Shown: in pieces, positions 1-12,100 of the stretch | Layout: every line of letters starts with the position of its first letter | How positions within the stretch are numbered: the first letter of the stretch is position 1 | From: Lepraria neglecta | Lineage: Eukaryota > Ascomycota > Lecanoromycetes > Lecanorales > Stereocaulaceae | Direction of reading: 5' to 3' | DNA: 64,000 nucleotides | Assembly: GCA_033220425.1 (NCBI GenBank) | Contig: CM065648.1 | Coordinates: 2,852,001 to 2,916,000, forward strand | Notes under the pieces: model-generated | What the model was told of the DNA's origin: nothing | Seen by the model: the letters and a program-made list of their open reading frames with translations, nothing else | Databases searched by the model: none | Program-made: the position numbers and the translations under genes

Positions 1-246
1 GAAGTTGTATCAGATGTTGATACATAGATATCCGAAGGTATTCTATTCTGCGTTCGACCAATGATTTTAGTGGAAGCTGACTAGTCTCAGATACGTAATG
101 TTGTTGCTGATGCATTGTTTATTCTTACGCAGGATGAAGAGCTTTTGGGGGTGAATTGGTCGAAGCCGCAGAAAGACCTGGAGATTGTCATTTTGAGAAT
201 TAAGGAGAAGCTTCAGGCGGAGGACAGACAGCACCTGCTTGATTGA
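1..246 (+). CDS. Tubulin-folding cofactor D, C-terminal end (partial)
   Basis: Only the last two exons lie in the window. Exon bases 2-37 and 91-246 join in phase across a 53-base intron (38-90, GT...CAG). The joined peptide has a helical-repeat segment with HRYPKIRN at the junction, then a tail with GVNWSKPQ, and stops at 244-246. The pattern of a 'YPKIR' helix, a gap and a W near the end matches the C-terminus of tubulin-specific chaperone D (Alp1/Cin1/TBCD), an ARM/HEAT protein that helps assemble the alpha/beta-tubulin dimer in the cytosol. That identity comes from family knowledge; only about 64 residues are visible, so another HEAT-repeat protein is possible. The rest of the gene, over 1,000 residues in the family, lies to the left. 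Confidence 0.65.
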
Positions 247-1135
247 GGAGATATTCCACTGTACAACACCAACATTACTAAAGCGCTACAAGGTTCGACG
301 ATAGAAAGAAGACGGAGAAAAAGCTCCGAAGACTTTGTATGATTAAAAGCACATTGCTGGCCTTGTACATATTATTCGAGGGCATCGAATGAAAAGTAGA
401 ACTAGTGTCAGATATGAATTTCACCCACCCGGTACCAGGCAGTTAGGTGAAACTCAGCAAGCACTACATTTTCTACATGAGAAGTGACATTAGTCGACTG
501 AGACCAGGTTCTGAACGCTCCGCTTCGTATAGAAGCTCTTATACAAAACAATGTCATTTTCAAGTTTCAAGATGTTAGGGAGGTTGTGCCTTTCCTATTT
601 TAGAGAATTGTCAATGAGAGGCTTATGGTGTATTTTTCATACCTATGCTAGAGTATCTGATGTTCAGTGAATTGTTGCAGGCCTTCACATTCCTCTTGTC
701 CTTTCCCCTTTATATTCAAAATCATTCGGATAGGCCTGGAGTCTATCTCAAGGTTCTTGCAATGGCCATGATAGCATTTCATTCATAGCTTGATTAGATG
801 CGTCACATATGAACAACTAGCTCTCCCCCAGCCTGAGGATTGTGTGAAGTCATCCGAAGGGCTCGATTTGAGCCTTTTAGTGAGTTTCGGTTGGTAATCA
901 ATCCATAGCTCTTACAAAACATTACGCTTGGCTAGTGATGATGTTATGGCATATCTTAGATGCAACATGTTTCGTTAGGTCTACGCGCGCGTTTCAGCTA
1001 TTGGCTTGGAATGATGGTGCACGAACATTGCCTAGATACACATGAATAGCGCTAACAACAACTAAACTCCTGAAATGGCGGGCAGTACAGCACGATCTCA
1101 CAAGTCCAGACACGGCCACTTAAAATCGCACCGTA
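247..1135. other. Intergenic, no gene seen
   Basis: This holds the 3' flank of the cofactor D gene and the flank of the decayed gene to its right. All frames are short and stop-rich, and no RNA gene or repeat was recognised. Confidence 0.5.
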
Positions 1136-2297
1136 TCACGTAAATGAGTAGCCAACAAGAGAATTCCAAATGTGAACAGCGAAACAGCCACGCACCTTTC
1201 CAATATCAGATGACAGAGCATCCAACGGCACCCGCAAGACCCACGCCTGCCGTAACCAGAATGCCCATACTGCCCAAGCCAGCAAGTACCCTCTCCAACG
1301 TCCAGGTTTGATTTCTCGCCACGAGTGAGGTGGGGGCATAGTTGGAGGTACTTGGCATGGAGCTGTAGTTGGAGGTGCTTCTATGACTAGAGTAGCCGCT
1401 GTACCCCTATAAGAGGGCTGCGAGACGGGTCCAGTTGTACCGATAGAGAAATGGTGCCCAATTGTCTCGGCTACTTTGCGCACATCGGCTTCCCATGTGG
1501 TGGGGACAAGGAAGCGGCAACTCTTGTCATTGAAGGCGATGAAGTAATGGCCGCTGTTTGGGCTGAGAGAAACGTGCTGCACACATAAGGCTATTAGACG
1601 TATTGATTAGATTGGCATGGGAAGACGTACGGCGATATCGCCTTGCATGGCATTTTCCATGATCTTTTCCAGCTCGGGATATTCATATTCGACCCGCCAG
1701 ATGAAGCTTCCACCTCTTCAAAGTACGAAAAAACTTCTGTTCCGACCCAGCGCTACTTCGGTGATAGGATTCCCCTTATCAAAAGCTCTCTCGACGATAT
1801 CTTCGAGGCTATCTGAGTCGACATGGTAATTATAATTACGTTCGTGGATCGCAAAATAGGTGCCGTTAGGGCCAAAGGTGAGCTTGGGTGCAATGCTCCA
1901 GTCCTCTCATTCCTCTTTAAACCAATCGTGGACTCTGGACGCAGTACTCCCTTCCCAGGCTTTGATGGAATCTATGTCAGGCTACGTGATACGCGGGGTA
2001 AGTAATGATGGGAGCTTACTAGCTCTGGTTGTGCCCCGGTAACTCTTGAAATAAACCAAGAAGCCACCAGTGGGTCCAAAGGCCACCAATTTCAATCCAT
2101 AAATTGGATATTCTGCATAACTTTTGAATTATCTGCGAAAGGATTGTTTTTCCTGTCCGCAGGTAAGTCTACAATGAAGTAGGAAAATCTAATGAACAAT
2201 CAGTTTTCAAATCCGCGAGAACTTACCAATCCCATGCCTTAGGACAACTAAAGAAGTAGCTATTTCCAAAACCAAAGACGAAATTTATCTCAGCCAT
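1136..2297 (-). pseudogene. Decayed member of a fungal repeat-motif protein family
   Basis: On the minus strand an ATG at 2297 opens a peptide beginning MAEINFVFGFGNSYFF. It is followed by several similar blocks with the pattern (a/t)FGPxGxyF: VAFGPTGGFLVYF, LTFGPNGTYFAIH, VALGRNRSFFVL and VSLSPNSGHYFIAF. The tail, rich in proline and tryptophan, ends at 1136. Plausible introns include 1577-1630, which joins in phase. Two in-frame TGA codons interrupt the good frame (1907-1909 and 1718-1720), each one C-to-T step from CGA, and a frame change lies near the first block. The regular blocks suggest beta-propeller-like repeats of a family I have seen only as hypothetical fungal proteins; the function is unknown. 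Conserved-looking sequence on both sides of each stop argues for a recently dead gene rather than chance ORFs. Confidence 0.6.
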
Positions 2298-2874
2298 GAC
2301 GAAGAAGAATCAGGCAGGACTATTCTGTATCTGGAATACTCCAGACTCTTTTGGATGCTTGTAGAGCTGATAGCAATACCGGAGAAATTGGAATGTTCTT
2401 ACAGGCAAGCGGGGAACTGGACATTACCACCCCAGCAATGTGGCTAGCTAAATCTCCTCGTTATTGGTTGTCAATTTAGCTTCTTAGGTGTTCTTGCAGC
2501 TCGGCTAGCTGGCTAAAGAGTTGCAAGGTGTAGATCGCAGCGTGATAAGTCCTTCGGTGTTTGCCATCCTTTTATGCCTTACTGAAACATGACAAGCAGT
2601 CAGTGAACTAGGCTGAATATTGGCAGGAAGTAAATAAGTTTGGGTGCCAAGAACTCGAGAGTGGCGCTTGCGCTAAACCAAAATCCAGCCATCTCACTTC
2701 CTCCTTGTCATCATCACAAATTTTTTATACCCCCACCAGCTCACACTCACACCCCACTGCATATACCTTCTCTACTTCTTCACTCTTGCAAACCCTTTCT
2801 CCTTCTATCTGCGGCATAGCTGCGCGCACGAGAGTCTTTCGCGTACGGCAGTAGAGGTCAACACATACCATAAA
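2298..2874. other. Intergenic; promoter of the 2875 gene
   Basis: No coding signal is seen. A pyrimidine-rich stretch (about 2700-2815) precedes the plus-strand start at 2875 and is typical of a fungal promoter and leader. Confidence 0.4.
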
Positions 2875-3968
2875 ATGAGGTACTATGATGATGGGGACCT
2901 GACAGATGGTCTGGTATGACAAACCCCCCTTACCCTCACTAACACCTTACTGATCGCTCGCGCGATGAATAGCAACTCGCGCCCGAACACCTTCCGGTCG
3001 AATTAGTCGAAGGCGACTACCACGTGGTCTGGACTTACTGCAATGGCAAGCGGCGAACCTTGGATTGGACCGCAGAAAATGTGTCACTCTCAGAATGGGA
3101 GATGTTGTTTCGGCGAAATGAAGGCCACGACGGGCGGCACTTCATAGTCCTGCTTCACTTCAGCTCCCTCGACCTAGAATACACCCTCAACTACCAAGAC
3201 TCGATCGTCAACAAGCTACAACTCATGAACAATAATGCCCCGGGTGAAGGTGCGGTCGAGAACGAGGCAGTATTGACGTTCAGTGCTTTGCGCGACGAGC
3301 AGGGCTATCCATACCTAAGGTGCAACTTCGCTACGAATGAGCACGATCCGGACGGTGATATGGTCAATTTTGAGTTCGTGGCTAAGAGGACGGACACTGA
3401 GGGCATACGACAACTAGGCTTGACGAAGAACGAGAAGCTGAGATTAGGCTACGCCGTATGGGATGACGGAACATTCGAGCCTGAAGATTCGGACGGTGAA
3501 CTCATAGGCCAGAATCCGGAGGGCTTGAACCGGCAGCTTCAAAGACATATCGAAGCCTCAGTAAAGATACACGCAAAGCTAGTCACCATGCGAAACAACG
3601 TGGACAAGCACGTCATGAACGCAACCAACGGGATGCAGCAAGCCATGGCTCAAGCATTCAGATCGGTATCCAATCCAGCCACCAGTATGCAACCAGCACC
3701 AAGCTTTGAACGAACAGCATCACCACCAATAGCCCGTCGGCGAAAGAACGGTGTCGAAGATACTGCTGAAGCTACACCACCCCCCCCCAAACGAAGAAAA
3801 GCCGGACCGGAGAGCACACCTATATCAATGGAACAGGAAGGAACAGCACCTCGATCAGGGCCTGGGTCACGATCAGGGCCACGGCCTGGTCGTGGTGGAC
3901 GGGGCGGGAAGAGGCAGAAGCCCGCGGGCTCAGGGAGAAAACGAAAAAGTATACGAAAATCTATGTGA
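2875..3968 (+). CDS. Unrecognised protein with basic Arg/Gly-rich tail
   Basis: Two exons, 2875-2913 and 2973-3968, join in phase over a 59-base intron (2914-2972), giving about 344 residues. The start is chosen because MRYYDDGDLTDGL runs straight into QLAPEHLPVELVEGDYHVVW once the intron is removed. The first 200 residues look globular and acidic to neutral. A middle segment with repeated Q/M/A (NGMQQAMAQAF) looks helical. The last 90 residues are low-complexity and strongly basic, with PPPPKRRK and PGRGGRGGKRQK, which resemble a nuclear localisation signal and an RG-type RNA-binding tail. I do not recognise the family. A nuclear or RNA-associated role is only an inference from the tail. No neighbour supports an operon-like link. 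Confidence 0.7.
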
Positions 3969-4698
3969 TTTTTGCGGGTGCGAATCTGAGGAAGAGATGG
4001 GCTAAGTGTGTTTTTCTTCAACAGGTATCAGCTCCTTGGCTAATTACCTCGTCGAGCTCGTCCGCCCGGATGGAATGCCCGAGGACGTGCATTAGCAGCG
4101 CAAGGACGTGCGGTGGGGTCTTACTGCAGTACTACTACGACTTTTAATGGATAGGGGGCGGTTTGGTATTGTATATATTGTACACCGAGATGAATTCGGG
4201 AGGGAGCAATCTCTGAAGAGGGAGCCTTTGAAAAGGGAGCGGGCGGTTTCACCGTTCTTCTATACTAGCGAGCGTGGATTATGACAGAGGAGATGGTTTC
4301 AGCATTTTTCTATGCTATACTAGCGAGCGTAGATTATGAGGTGGCGATCCAATTCCCCAATGATGCATGGTATTACTCCAGCTCTTGATACAGCAATAGG
4401 TCTAGACGTCAAGTCATACACTCTGCCGGAGGGGTCTGACATGGCTCATACTGTAACGGTACAGGCTTATTCTTCTTAGAGTCCCAAAACCTGCTTCCAT
4501 TACCATATGCCCAAAGGGATCGAACAGCCCGGCCATAGACAGGTGTAGTGATTAGGTTCTCGAATGACCTAAAACGTTTGCTGCCCAAGGACTGTTGTGT
4601 CTACCTCTTAGCAGTCTATTCCTGATTTTCTATTGTTGGCATGGTAGATCAGTATCTCACTACCTTAGGTCTCTCCGCTTCGCTCTTGCCACCCTACC
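3969..4698. other. Intergenic between convergent genes
   Basis: This is the convergent gap between the 2875 gene and the TPR-SET gene. It contains the short imperfect duplication at 4245-4338 and otherwise nothing I can name. Confidence 0.5.
4245..4338. repeat. Imperfect direct duplication (about 40-bp unit)
   Basis: Two copies, at 4245-4283 and 4295-4338, share GGTTTCA, a TTCTAT tract and the block TACTAGCGAGCG followed by GATTATGA. The second copy carries a few extra bases. It looks like a small local duplication. Confidence 0.6.
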
Positions 4699-7083
4699 TC
4701 AAAGACTCATATTCTGAAAAGCTTGTCCCAAGTCCAGGCCCTCAAACATCGCCTGATGAGCCAGCTTCCCATATTTCAACTCGAATGTCTCATCCTCACC
4801 AACACAGACCTTGTACGCAATCTTGGCGTATTCCTCCGCCTTCTTGCACAAATTTGGTGCTACCTGCGCATAAGCCGTCCACAAATGCACCCAGGTTTCG
4901 ACCACATGATCTTTCATCAGGCCCCATTGCTCGACTTCGAACGGAGATTTCAGCGAAGAGGGATCTTGCCTCTTGATCACGAAGCCCAGAGATTGCAAGA
5001 CCTTACACCCTGTCTGGATGGCTTTATCTTGCCGATTCATGGAATTGTAAAGGCGTGTGAGCTGAAGGTATGGGTCACAAAGCGCGAGACGTGGAACTTC
5101 TGTAGCAGGTACTGAGTATGTCTTCTCAATGGCAGCGAGCAATCTCTCGGCCTTGGCCAGATCAGCGCCATCACGTTGCTCAAAAGCTCTTATGAGATCT
5201 TGTAGCAAGGCAGCCCGTTTCGCCTTGACGTTCTTTTTCGTGCTCTTGTTCTGCTCGCAAATGGTGCACGTGCACTTGAATCCCCAGTTTTCCAGCTTTT
5301 TCTGCGCTTTCTCATATGTGATAGTATGGTCAGGCATGTGGTACCAGAAGGTTATCTCTGTGCCGGCCGGGAGGCTGCGGGACGCTCGCACAATCTGCAT
5401 GTCGCCAATGAAGCTCCGCCGAGCATTGCTGTCGCAGCTATGGTTGATATATGAGGCGTTGATGAATAGACCACAGGTGTGATAGCCTTTGTCCTTCTTT
5501 TCCTGTTTAGGTATCTGGAAGTGGGATTCGAAGGATGTTCGTGGGCAGCCAAATACATTGGATGACATGATACGGTCGACTAAGAATCTGTGCAACTATC
5601 AGCATAGAGCAGTGGGTTGGGAGCAGAGGATTAACAAACGTGTCAACTATCGGCACGCCATCAACGAGTTTTTCTTCAACGGGCTTGTAGTCTCCATGAT
5701 GCAAAGACGTGAAAGCCGGCATGAGGGATGGATTTCGATACATCTTTTGGACAATGTCCGTAATCATATCCGCTTGTGTACCCATGAAGGCACGATTGGT
5801 ATGCGTGTTCACGAGAAGGCTCGTCTTCGAACTGGCATTTCCCTCCGCACTGTCGGCCCAACAGTACGCAAATGCTTTCTCACACAGCAGCAGCTCACCA
5901 GCAACCACGTCCTTGGTGGTGAACAGACCACGTCCGCGGCCTTTGGAGGCCTCGATAGCCACGGGTCCGATGTATGTCGCACAGTCGAGACTGGGAGGAT
6001 TTTTTTTGGCTGCCTCGTACATGGCTTTGAAGTCGAAGTCGCTATGCTCTTGCTCTCTCAATCGATGCTCAGTCCGGGAAAATTCCTTCTTTGCCTCGAC
6101 ACAATGCCGATGCTCTGCGAGAAGAAGCTTCAGAACATCATGGCATTCTTGGAACCGTCCCAGCTCATACAGTGACCGAGCTGCACGGTAAAACCCCTTC
6201 TCGGATTTCTGGTACGCAACTGTAAGCTCCCCAGCATCTTCGAGAGCTTGGTCATAGTTTCCGAGTTTCAAGTTGGCCAGGGATCGGTTGAGCTTGATGA
6301 TGCGAGACTCTTCAGCTATCTTGGAGTATTGGAGAGCCTGCGTATAGCTAGAAGGGTCAGTACGCCCTGGAGGCCATAAAAGAAATCATGAAGGAGGGAG
6401 TCTTACAATTCTACCGCCTGGTGTACCTTGCCAACCTTGAGAGCGCCGTTTCCCGTGACCTTCAAATCCTCTGCATCCTTCTCGAGCTCAGTGACTTGAG
6501 ATCGCCAGTTCAAAGGTATCCTATCGTCATCCGGAGAAAGCCAGATTATGTCGCTGACGTGATCGACTCTCAATCCATAACATCCGTCATTCATGGTCTT
6601 GAAGTAGGGCTCCTTGACAATACAAACATGCTTCATTTGAACGACTTCTTCGCCCTTTCGATAATCGTCGTCTTTCTGCTGGTAAAGCTGAAGCTTCACT
6701 CCATCCCTATTTTCATCTTCCACGATGCTAATGACAGCTGTCATTGTGATTGGGGGAGTTTCTACTCGAAGCAGAGCATAGAAGCCCCGATGATGGGTCT
6801 CCAACCGCAGATCTTTGAGCAGTAGTTTCTTGAGGTCTGCAAGAGAGGCAACAGAGGGCTGGTATGGAGGGGCGATGAAAGATTGATGGATTTGGCGCTC
6901 GTTGCGTGCCAACACCATCTTAGTAGCGATGTACTGACTCATGAATTCATTCACGAGCTGGTCCCGAGATTTTCTGTCCTTTGGTCGTTCACCTTTGCGT
7001 TTGCTGGCAGCTTGAAGGGCAGCTTTCTGGGTTTCAACCAACTCCATAAACTGGTGGACGTGGGAAACGTCGTCAACTTCCAT
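4699..7083 (-). CDS. TPR and SET (SMYD-like) domain protein
   Basis: Three exons on the minus strand (7083-6407, 6347-5640, 5587-4699) join in phase over introns of 59 and 52 bases and encode 757 residues. Residues about 230-320 carry TPR-like helices (YTQALQYSKIAEES, NYDQALEDAGEL, ARSLYELGRFQEC). The split SET domain starts near 350 with GRGRGLFTT and closes near 500-545 with the signature NHSCDSNA and the cofactor-side tyrosine in ITFWY. A post-SET cysteine group follows (KCTCTIC), then a helical C-terminus. In this family the domain transfers methyl from S-adenosylmethionine to lysine on histones or other proteins; the substrate here cannot be told. The 225-residue N-terminal part is family-specific. 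The start at 7083 sits after a short leader with a GAGAT microsatellite. All motif residues look intact. Confidence 0.88.
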
Positions 7084-7589
7084 GATGAAGATCTTTGATA
7101 ACTGGATGATTGGAGGTGGGATCAGAGCCTGAGTATTGTTCGAAAATCACTGAGGAGATGAGATGAGATGAGATGTAAAGGTTAGACTTCGCCTGAAATG
7201 GTGGGAAGTGTCGGTGTGAAGGTAGCGGGATCTGGCATACACTGAACAAAGAAATGATTTTTTGTTCGAGGCTACACGCTTGATGTAAGGGATCTTGAGC
7301 TTAGTGCTCGAATGTGTAAGGATAATTGGAGTGTAGCGCAGACAATGAACTCCTTCGGTCGAAAATGGAAGTCGGGACGAATCTACTCAACTGCTTGTGT
7401 ATCTGACAATTATTTATTGAAGTATGGGCATGAAACTTCGTCTTCAATTGTGTATCGAACCACAACCTGCATGTCATGCGGCTAATACGACGATCTCCGA
7501 ACATTGTTTTTTTCGACCAACAGGCAACCGATAAAATAAATCACGTAGTTTACGAGTATGTATATTATAATTTTAATAAGTTATCCGTA
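7084..7589. other. 5' flank of the TPR-SET gene
   Basis: The flank holds the leader and promoter of the TPR-SET gene and becomes AT-rich toward the transposon remnant. No ORF is supported. Confidence 0.45.
7155..7174. repeat. (GAGAT)4 microsatellite
   Basis: Four perfect GAGAT units lie about 70 bases upstream of the TPR-SET start codon, within its likely 5' leader. Confidence 0.85.
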
Positions 7590-8800
7590 GAAGTTATTTC
7601 TACCGTTATACTCTAGAACTTAGGTATACCGGGGCTACTGGTTGTTGATGAATAGGTTAACATCCTTCTGAATATCTAAATTCTCCCATTCTTCTAACTA
7701 CGTGAGCCCTAGGGCCTCTTTCCCCTTAATAAACGGCCGCGGGGCTACTACCCGGTCCTTAATAAGGCTCCAAATATAATCTATAGGGTTTAGGTCAGGG
7801 TTATTACCGGGCCAGTCTAGAATATTGACGCAGTGTTGAGTAAATAGTGGTTTTTACTACTGCGACGTATGGTTAGAAGCGCTGTCTTTGCATAAGCTAT
7901 ACCGTCCGGTCCTGGTATAGCGTAGCATTTAGTGAGTAGTACCGCTGTTCTTTCGGCGTGCACTGCCTTCTCAGCGCGCTTTCGTATAATGGTGTATAGA
8001 TTAGTAGGGCCCTTCCAATTCCAGGCGATTACCCCTTAGAACATAAATATAGAGTACCGGTAAAAGATTTTTTCTAAGCACGCCGGCTCCCATTCCTCAT
8101 CTTTCGTCCAAGTAACGTATATTTTACCCCGGTTCTCGCCCAATTTTAACTGACGTTTCGTCGGTGTAGATAACTAAATCCCAGCCTAAAATAAAACCCT
8201 AATAGGCGTGATCCAGGTATGAGCGACACCGTTTTTGGCATATCTCTAGCGTTAGGTTAGGCTTCGAACGCGGGGAGTATCACCTGTAGCCTACCTCATG
8301 AAAGCCCCTCTCGACTGTTATCGTAGACGCTGTAACGCTAACCTCCCGGGCTACAGTTATCCACGTTTTTCGCCGCTATTCGTAGCTAGACGTTGATTTC
8401 CGGAGTATAGTATCAATTTACTCTTGCGACAGTAACAAGGGCCTACCGGAGCGTGTCCCGGCAATTGAATTTTGGGCGTGTATAGAGCTTTCCCTGTGGA
8501 TTTTAGCCTGTTTTGCTGAATGCCGGGCATTATCAGAAATTATAGACTGCGGGGCCTGGATTCGGGCCTGTATTGTCTCAAGCAGTGATCTTTCTAGATT
8601 TCTAGCATATGCGACTGCCCCCCGGGTTGCTGGACTGACTTACCGGTCTCGTCTTTGCGCCTACATCGATAATTAACGTGTTATAGGTAGTATTTACATG
8701 TAAATAGAGGTGTCTTGGCACTACGGGTTAGCTACAGGTGCTATTCTTGGCTCCGGTGGCCATTCCGAATACTTTAAAACATGAGCTCGTAGCCATTGTC
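7590..8800 (-). mobile_element. Decayed Tc1/mariner-type DNA transposon
   Basis: Read on the minus strand, the segment holds transposase fragments in the right order for a Tc1/mariner element. A helix-turn-helix region includes GRPLLLSQE near 8440. The first catalytic aspartate motif is VIYTDETSVKIGR near 8150. The second is the diagnostic WPGNNPDLNPIDYIW near 7800, followed by a C-terminal tail near 7630-7740. Many stops and frame changes interrupt it, and parts are rich in TA, as expected of RIP-treated fungal repeats. I could not find convincing terminal inverted repeats or a TA target duplication, so the ends are approximate. It is surely not autonomous. Confidence 0.8.
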
Positions 8801-9126
8801 GACGGATTACGGCTTAGTCAGGTTCCAAAAGTACGGTACTTGTGGACGACCTGACCGCCTCATCATTAGACAGGCTAGAAATACAGAGAAGACAATGCGA
8901 TGCCGAGCTCGTAAAGCACATACCATTTGCCATCTCCTTAATCGCTATTCGTAGGTCTATGGACCGCGATATTGTATTCTAGAGATCAAGGAAATTCGTG
9001 GTGGGTATCATACCTAGTAACCCGCTAAAGTGCAGCAAATGTGACGATAAAGTCCCGTCAAAGAAAAGACATTGCCCGACATGCATGCTAATAGTCATTA
9101 TTCTTCGAGATGGTAATAACCACCGC
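8801..9126. other. Flank between transposon relic and Lst4-type gene
   Basis: No supported gene. It may include the outer end of the transposon remnant, but I see no inverted repeat to fix a boundary. Confidence 0.35.
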
Positions 9127-12100
9127 TTAGATCCCTTCCCTGTCCACCTGACTCAACCACCTTCTGACGCCCTCTCTCAACGTGCTGTCTGTCGGCACGT
9201 TGTCACTCCTTCCTCGTCCGCGCTCGAAATCTCTTCCCTTTGCCAGCTCGGCGCTCACACTTCGCGCAACCTGCTCCAAGGCACCCAGCACCATCTTCTT
9301 GCACTCGCCTCTTGGGATCTCAACTCCTGGGCTGCCTTCTCGTAGAGTGTGATCCCTATGACGAGATGGAGACGGGGCTCGAGATCCGACTCGTGATGAA
9401 TGCCCACTCTGAGCGAGGACTTTCTCCACAGCGTCGATGAAGGTTGGGTCCATGTCCATGAGAGGTTCCTCTAATATTTCTTCTTGCTCGGTATAATCAC
9501 GAGGCGTGATTTCTAACAAGGCATTAGCTTGGTATTGACTTGATGTTGGGTTCTTCCGGCGCAGGCAGAGGCGTGTGACACTAAAAGTTGTCGTATCTGC
9601 TATCAGCGTTGTACAGACGTCAGTCCAACCGTCGGCTTCTGAATTTCCTTCAGTTGCTGCTAGGTGGGCAGGTGTAGGCGTAGGCTCGGTTCGCATAGAT
9701 CGCTTGATGTCCTCTTTGAGGCTGTCGCAAGGGCGGACTGCCTGCAGGGCAAAGTCCTGGTGGTAATTCCGCAGCCAGCCAGCAACATCGACTACTGCAC
9801 TAGAGCTAGGATGCTGAAAAGCGTGAGACGAGTCTCGACGTTGAAGCGAAGGAGGGCCAGTGAAGCTACTAGCTGCAGAGCGCATAGCTATGGGAGAACT
9901 CATGGTGGATTCGAATGATGATCCATATGAACTTAATGGTGGTAGGTCTACATCGACCACGCCATCCTCTTCATCGATCGAGAGGTTGAGAGAAAATTGT
10001 TCAGAACCTGGCGTTTCTGCTATGTCCTTTGGCGGCGAGACGTCGTCTGGCTCTTTGTCCATACCTGGTAGCTGCGTCGCGGTCAATGAACTTGAAGTTG
10101 TATTGCTGTTGCTCTGCCCCGAGGCCTGTGAATTGCCATTCACCTCCACCTCCTTCACCATTTGCACAAGCGTATTGATGGACCGCTGGCTACGTATGTC
10201 CTTGGGGACTCCCGAGATTCCGAGCCCTTCCTCAGAAGAAGCAAGAGGGTCACTTCCCTCGGTAGACGAACCAGGTCTGTCACTCCAGAAACCACTAATC
10301 ATGCTGCCCCACCGGCTGATTGACTGTGAATCAGTGCTTGCGTTATCCTGTTCATTACTCTCAGACCGAGAAAGTGTTCGCTTTAGAGACAGCGAGATGA
10401 GACGTCCACTGCTGCCGGGCCTTGGTCCTGGTGCTGTGCCTCGCGGTCGGCTGACTGAGCGGCTCGAGAAATGCGGAATACCAATGGCAGGATCAGGTAC
10501 TACGGTGGCGGTAGTCGTCGTGCTGCTTTTTCGAGTTCCGGAGCCATTGAACGTTATGGGCAATCCAGTGCCGCGAATCGATCTGGCGTCGGACGCTCTA
10601 CGGCTATTGTGTTGAAGATGTTGCCCTCCATCAAAGGCGTCATCGCTAGGAAAAACATCTGGGCCAGAGAAGCTGACAGACCGTGCATGGGACGTTGCGT
10701 TGGGATTGGCACGGTTTCCTCCGGCCCTTCTACTCACGGTCCTGCGTAATGACTGTTGTCGATGAATCGAAAAACCCGAAGGGGGCGACTGAGAATAGGC
10801 CATACTCGACCAGCTTGCATCAAGTTGTTGTTGGCCGTCGGCCGCAAAAGTGAAGTTGCCGCCGGGCAAGAATGCAGAGAGCAAGAAGATCAAACGCCTG
10901 GCAGCCATTTTGTCTTGCGATACAATGACAGTACGATGTTGTATACTGCTGACTTCGCCGTACGAAGCGTTCGAATGCTTAGTATGTCGGCGCCTATACC
11001 GGCTTGGTCCCAATGAATCGAGCCACTCTGTGTGTGAACCGAGGAAAGCGGTGAGCAGGTTGAAGAGAAAGAAGTTCTGGTCTTTTCCTCCAGCCCATCT
11101 CCCAACCCAACGGGCTTCCTCTCTCCAAATGCCCCAGCGACCCTGGCCTGCAACAACTTTACGAATCTTCAAAGCAGAGGCAATCCGTTTCCCACTCATG
11201 TCAGACAATCTGTGGATGATCGAACAATTTTGTAGAGCTCCGGGAGACAGCTGCAAAGTCAGTCGCGCTGGCTCCTTCACCATTTTGGCTCGGGCGCTCG
11301 TTCCTGGCTCGGAAGACTTTGAAGCTTCTCTGATCGGAGGCGCGAGATGGGGCATTTCGAGTCTAGCTAGTGAGTTGCTTATTTCGTGGCGAGCTGCCAC
11401 CTGGAGGCAAGACAAAGCTCGAATGAGTATTGCCCAATGCGCAAGGACGTAGTCAATATCGCTATTAGAGTCCACGCCAAATTGATTGAGGTTTTGTAGA
11501 GCCTCCGAAGACCACGAGTTCGGGCTTATTGCAGAGTAACCAGTAGAGCGTCCTAGCGAAGGCGTCGATGGTCGCTGCCGGCGTGCTGGCATTTGTAAAA
11601 GGACAGCTACTGCATACGTTGGACACTTGAAATGTTCTGCCTTCTCTTTGCTTGCAGGCTTTGCATTTGTACCACTCAATGTGAGACCATCTGGATCGAG
11701 CGACGGATGTTGCTCCGATAGTTGAGATGCTTCTGGACTTTGTGAGGTAGACTCGAGATCTTTAGGATCGACGGAAAAGAGGCGTGTGATCAAGATGGAA
11801 GAGCTGCTGGGGCGAGGTGTTGCTTCTTGGTCGTCAGAACCTGACGTGGAGGATAAGCACTGAAGATCGGCGGCAGTGGTCGATCGAGTCAATGGGGTTC
11901 TTCTTTTGGGGAATGCTCCTGGAGATGTGGTCTCTCTGGCCGAGCTCGGTCGAACATTTTGCTCTCCATGACCTTGCTTTGGTGGCCGGACGTGAAGCTT
12001 TGTAGTTGACACCGCTGAAAACCCGGCGGCCCCGAACATACACTCGAGCAGCTCTTCTGTCTCCTCTTGCTCTTCCCTCGCGAGATTATTTTGCGTACTC

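Noticed and set aside
5489-6175. 228-codon plus-strand ORF
   Set aside because: It is antisense to the SET gene exons, whose motifs and splicing are clear; no independent support.
9860-10615. 251-codon plus-strand ORF
   Set aside because: Shadow of the Lst4-type gene; its serine-rich codons give long antisense frames.
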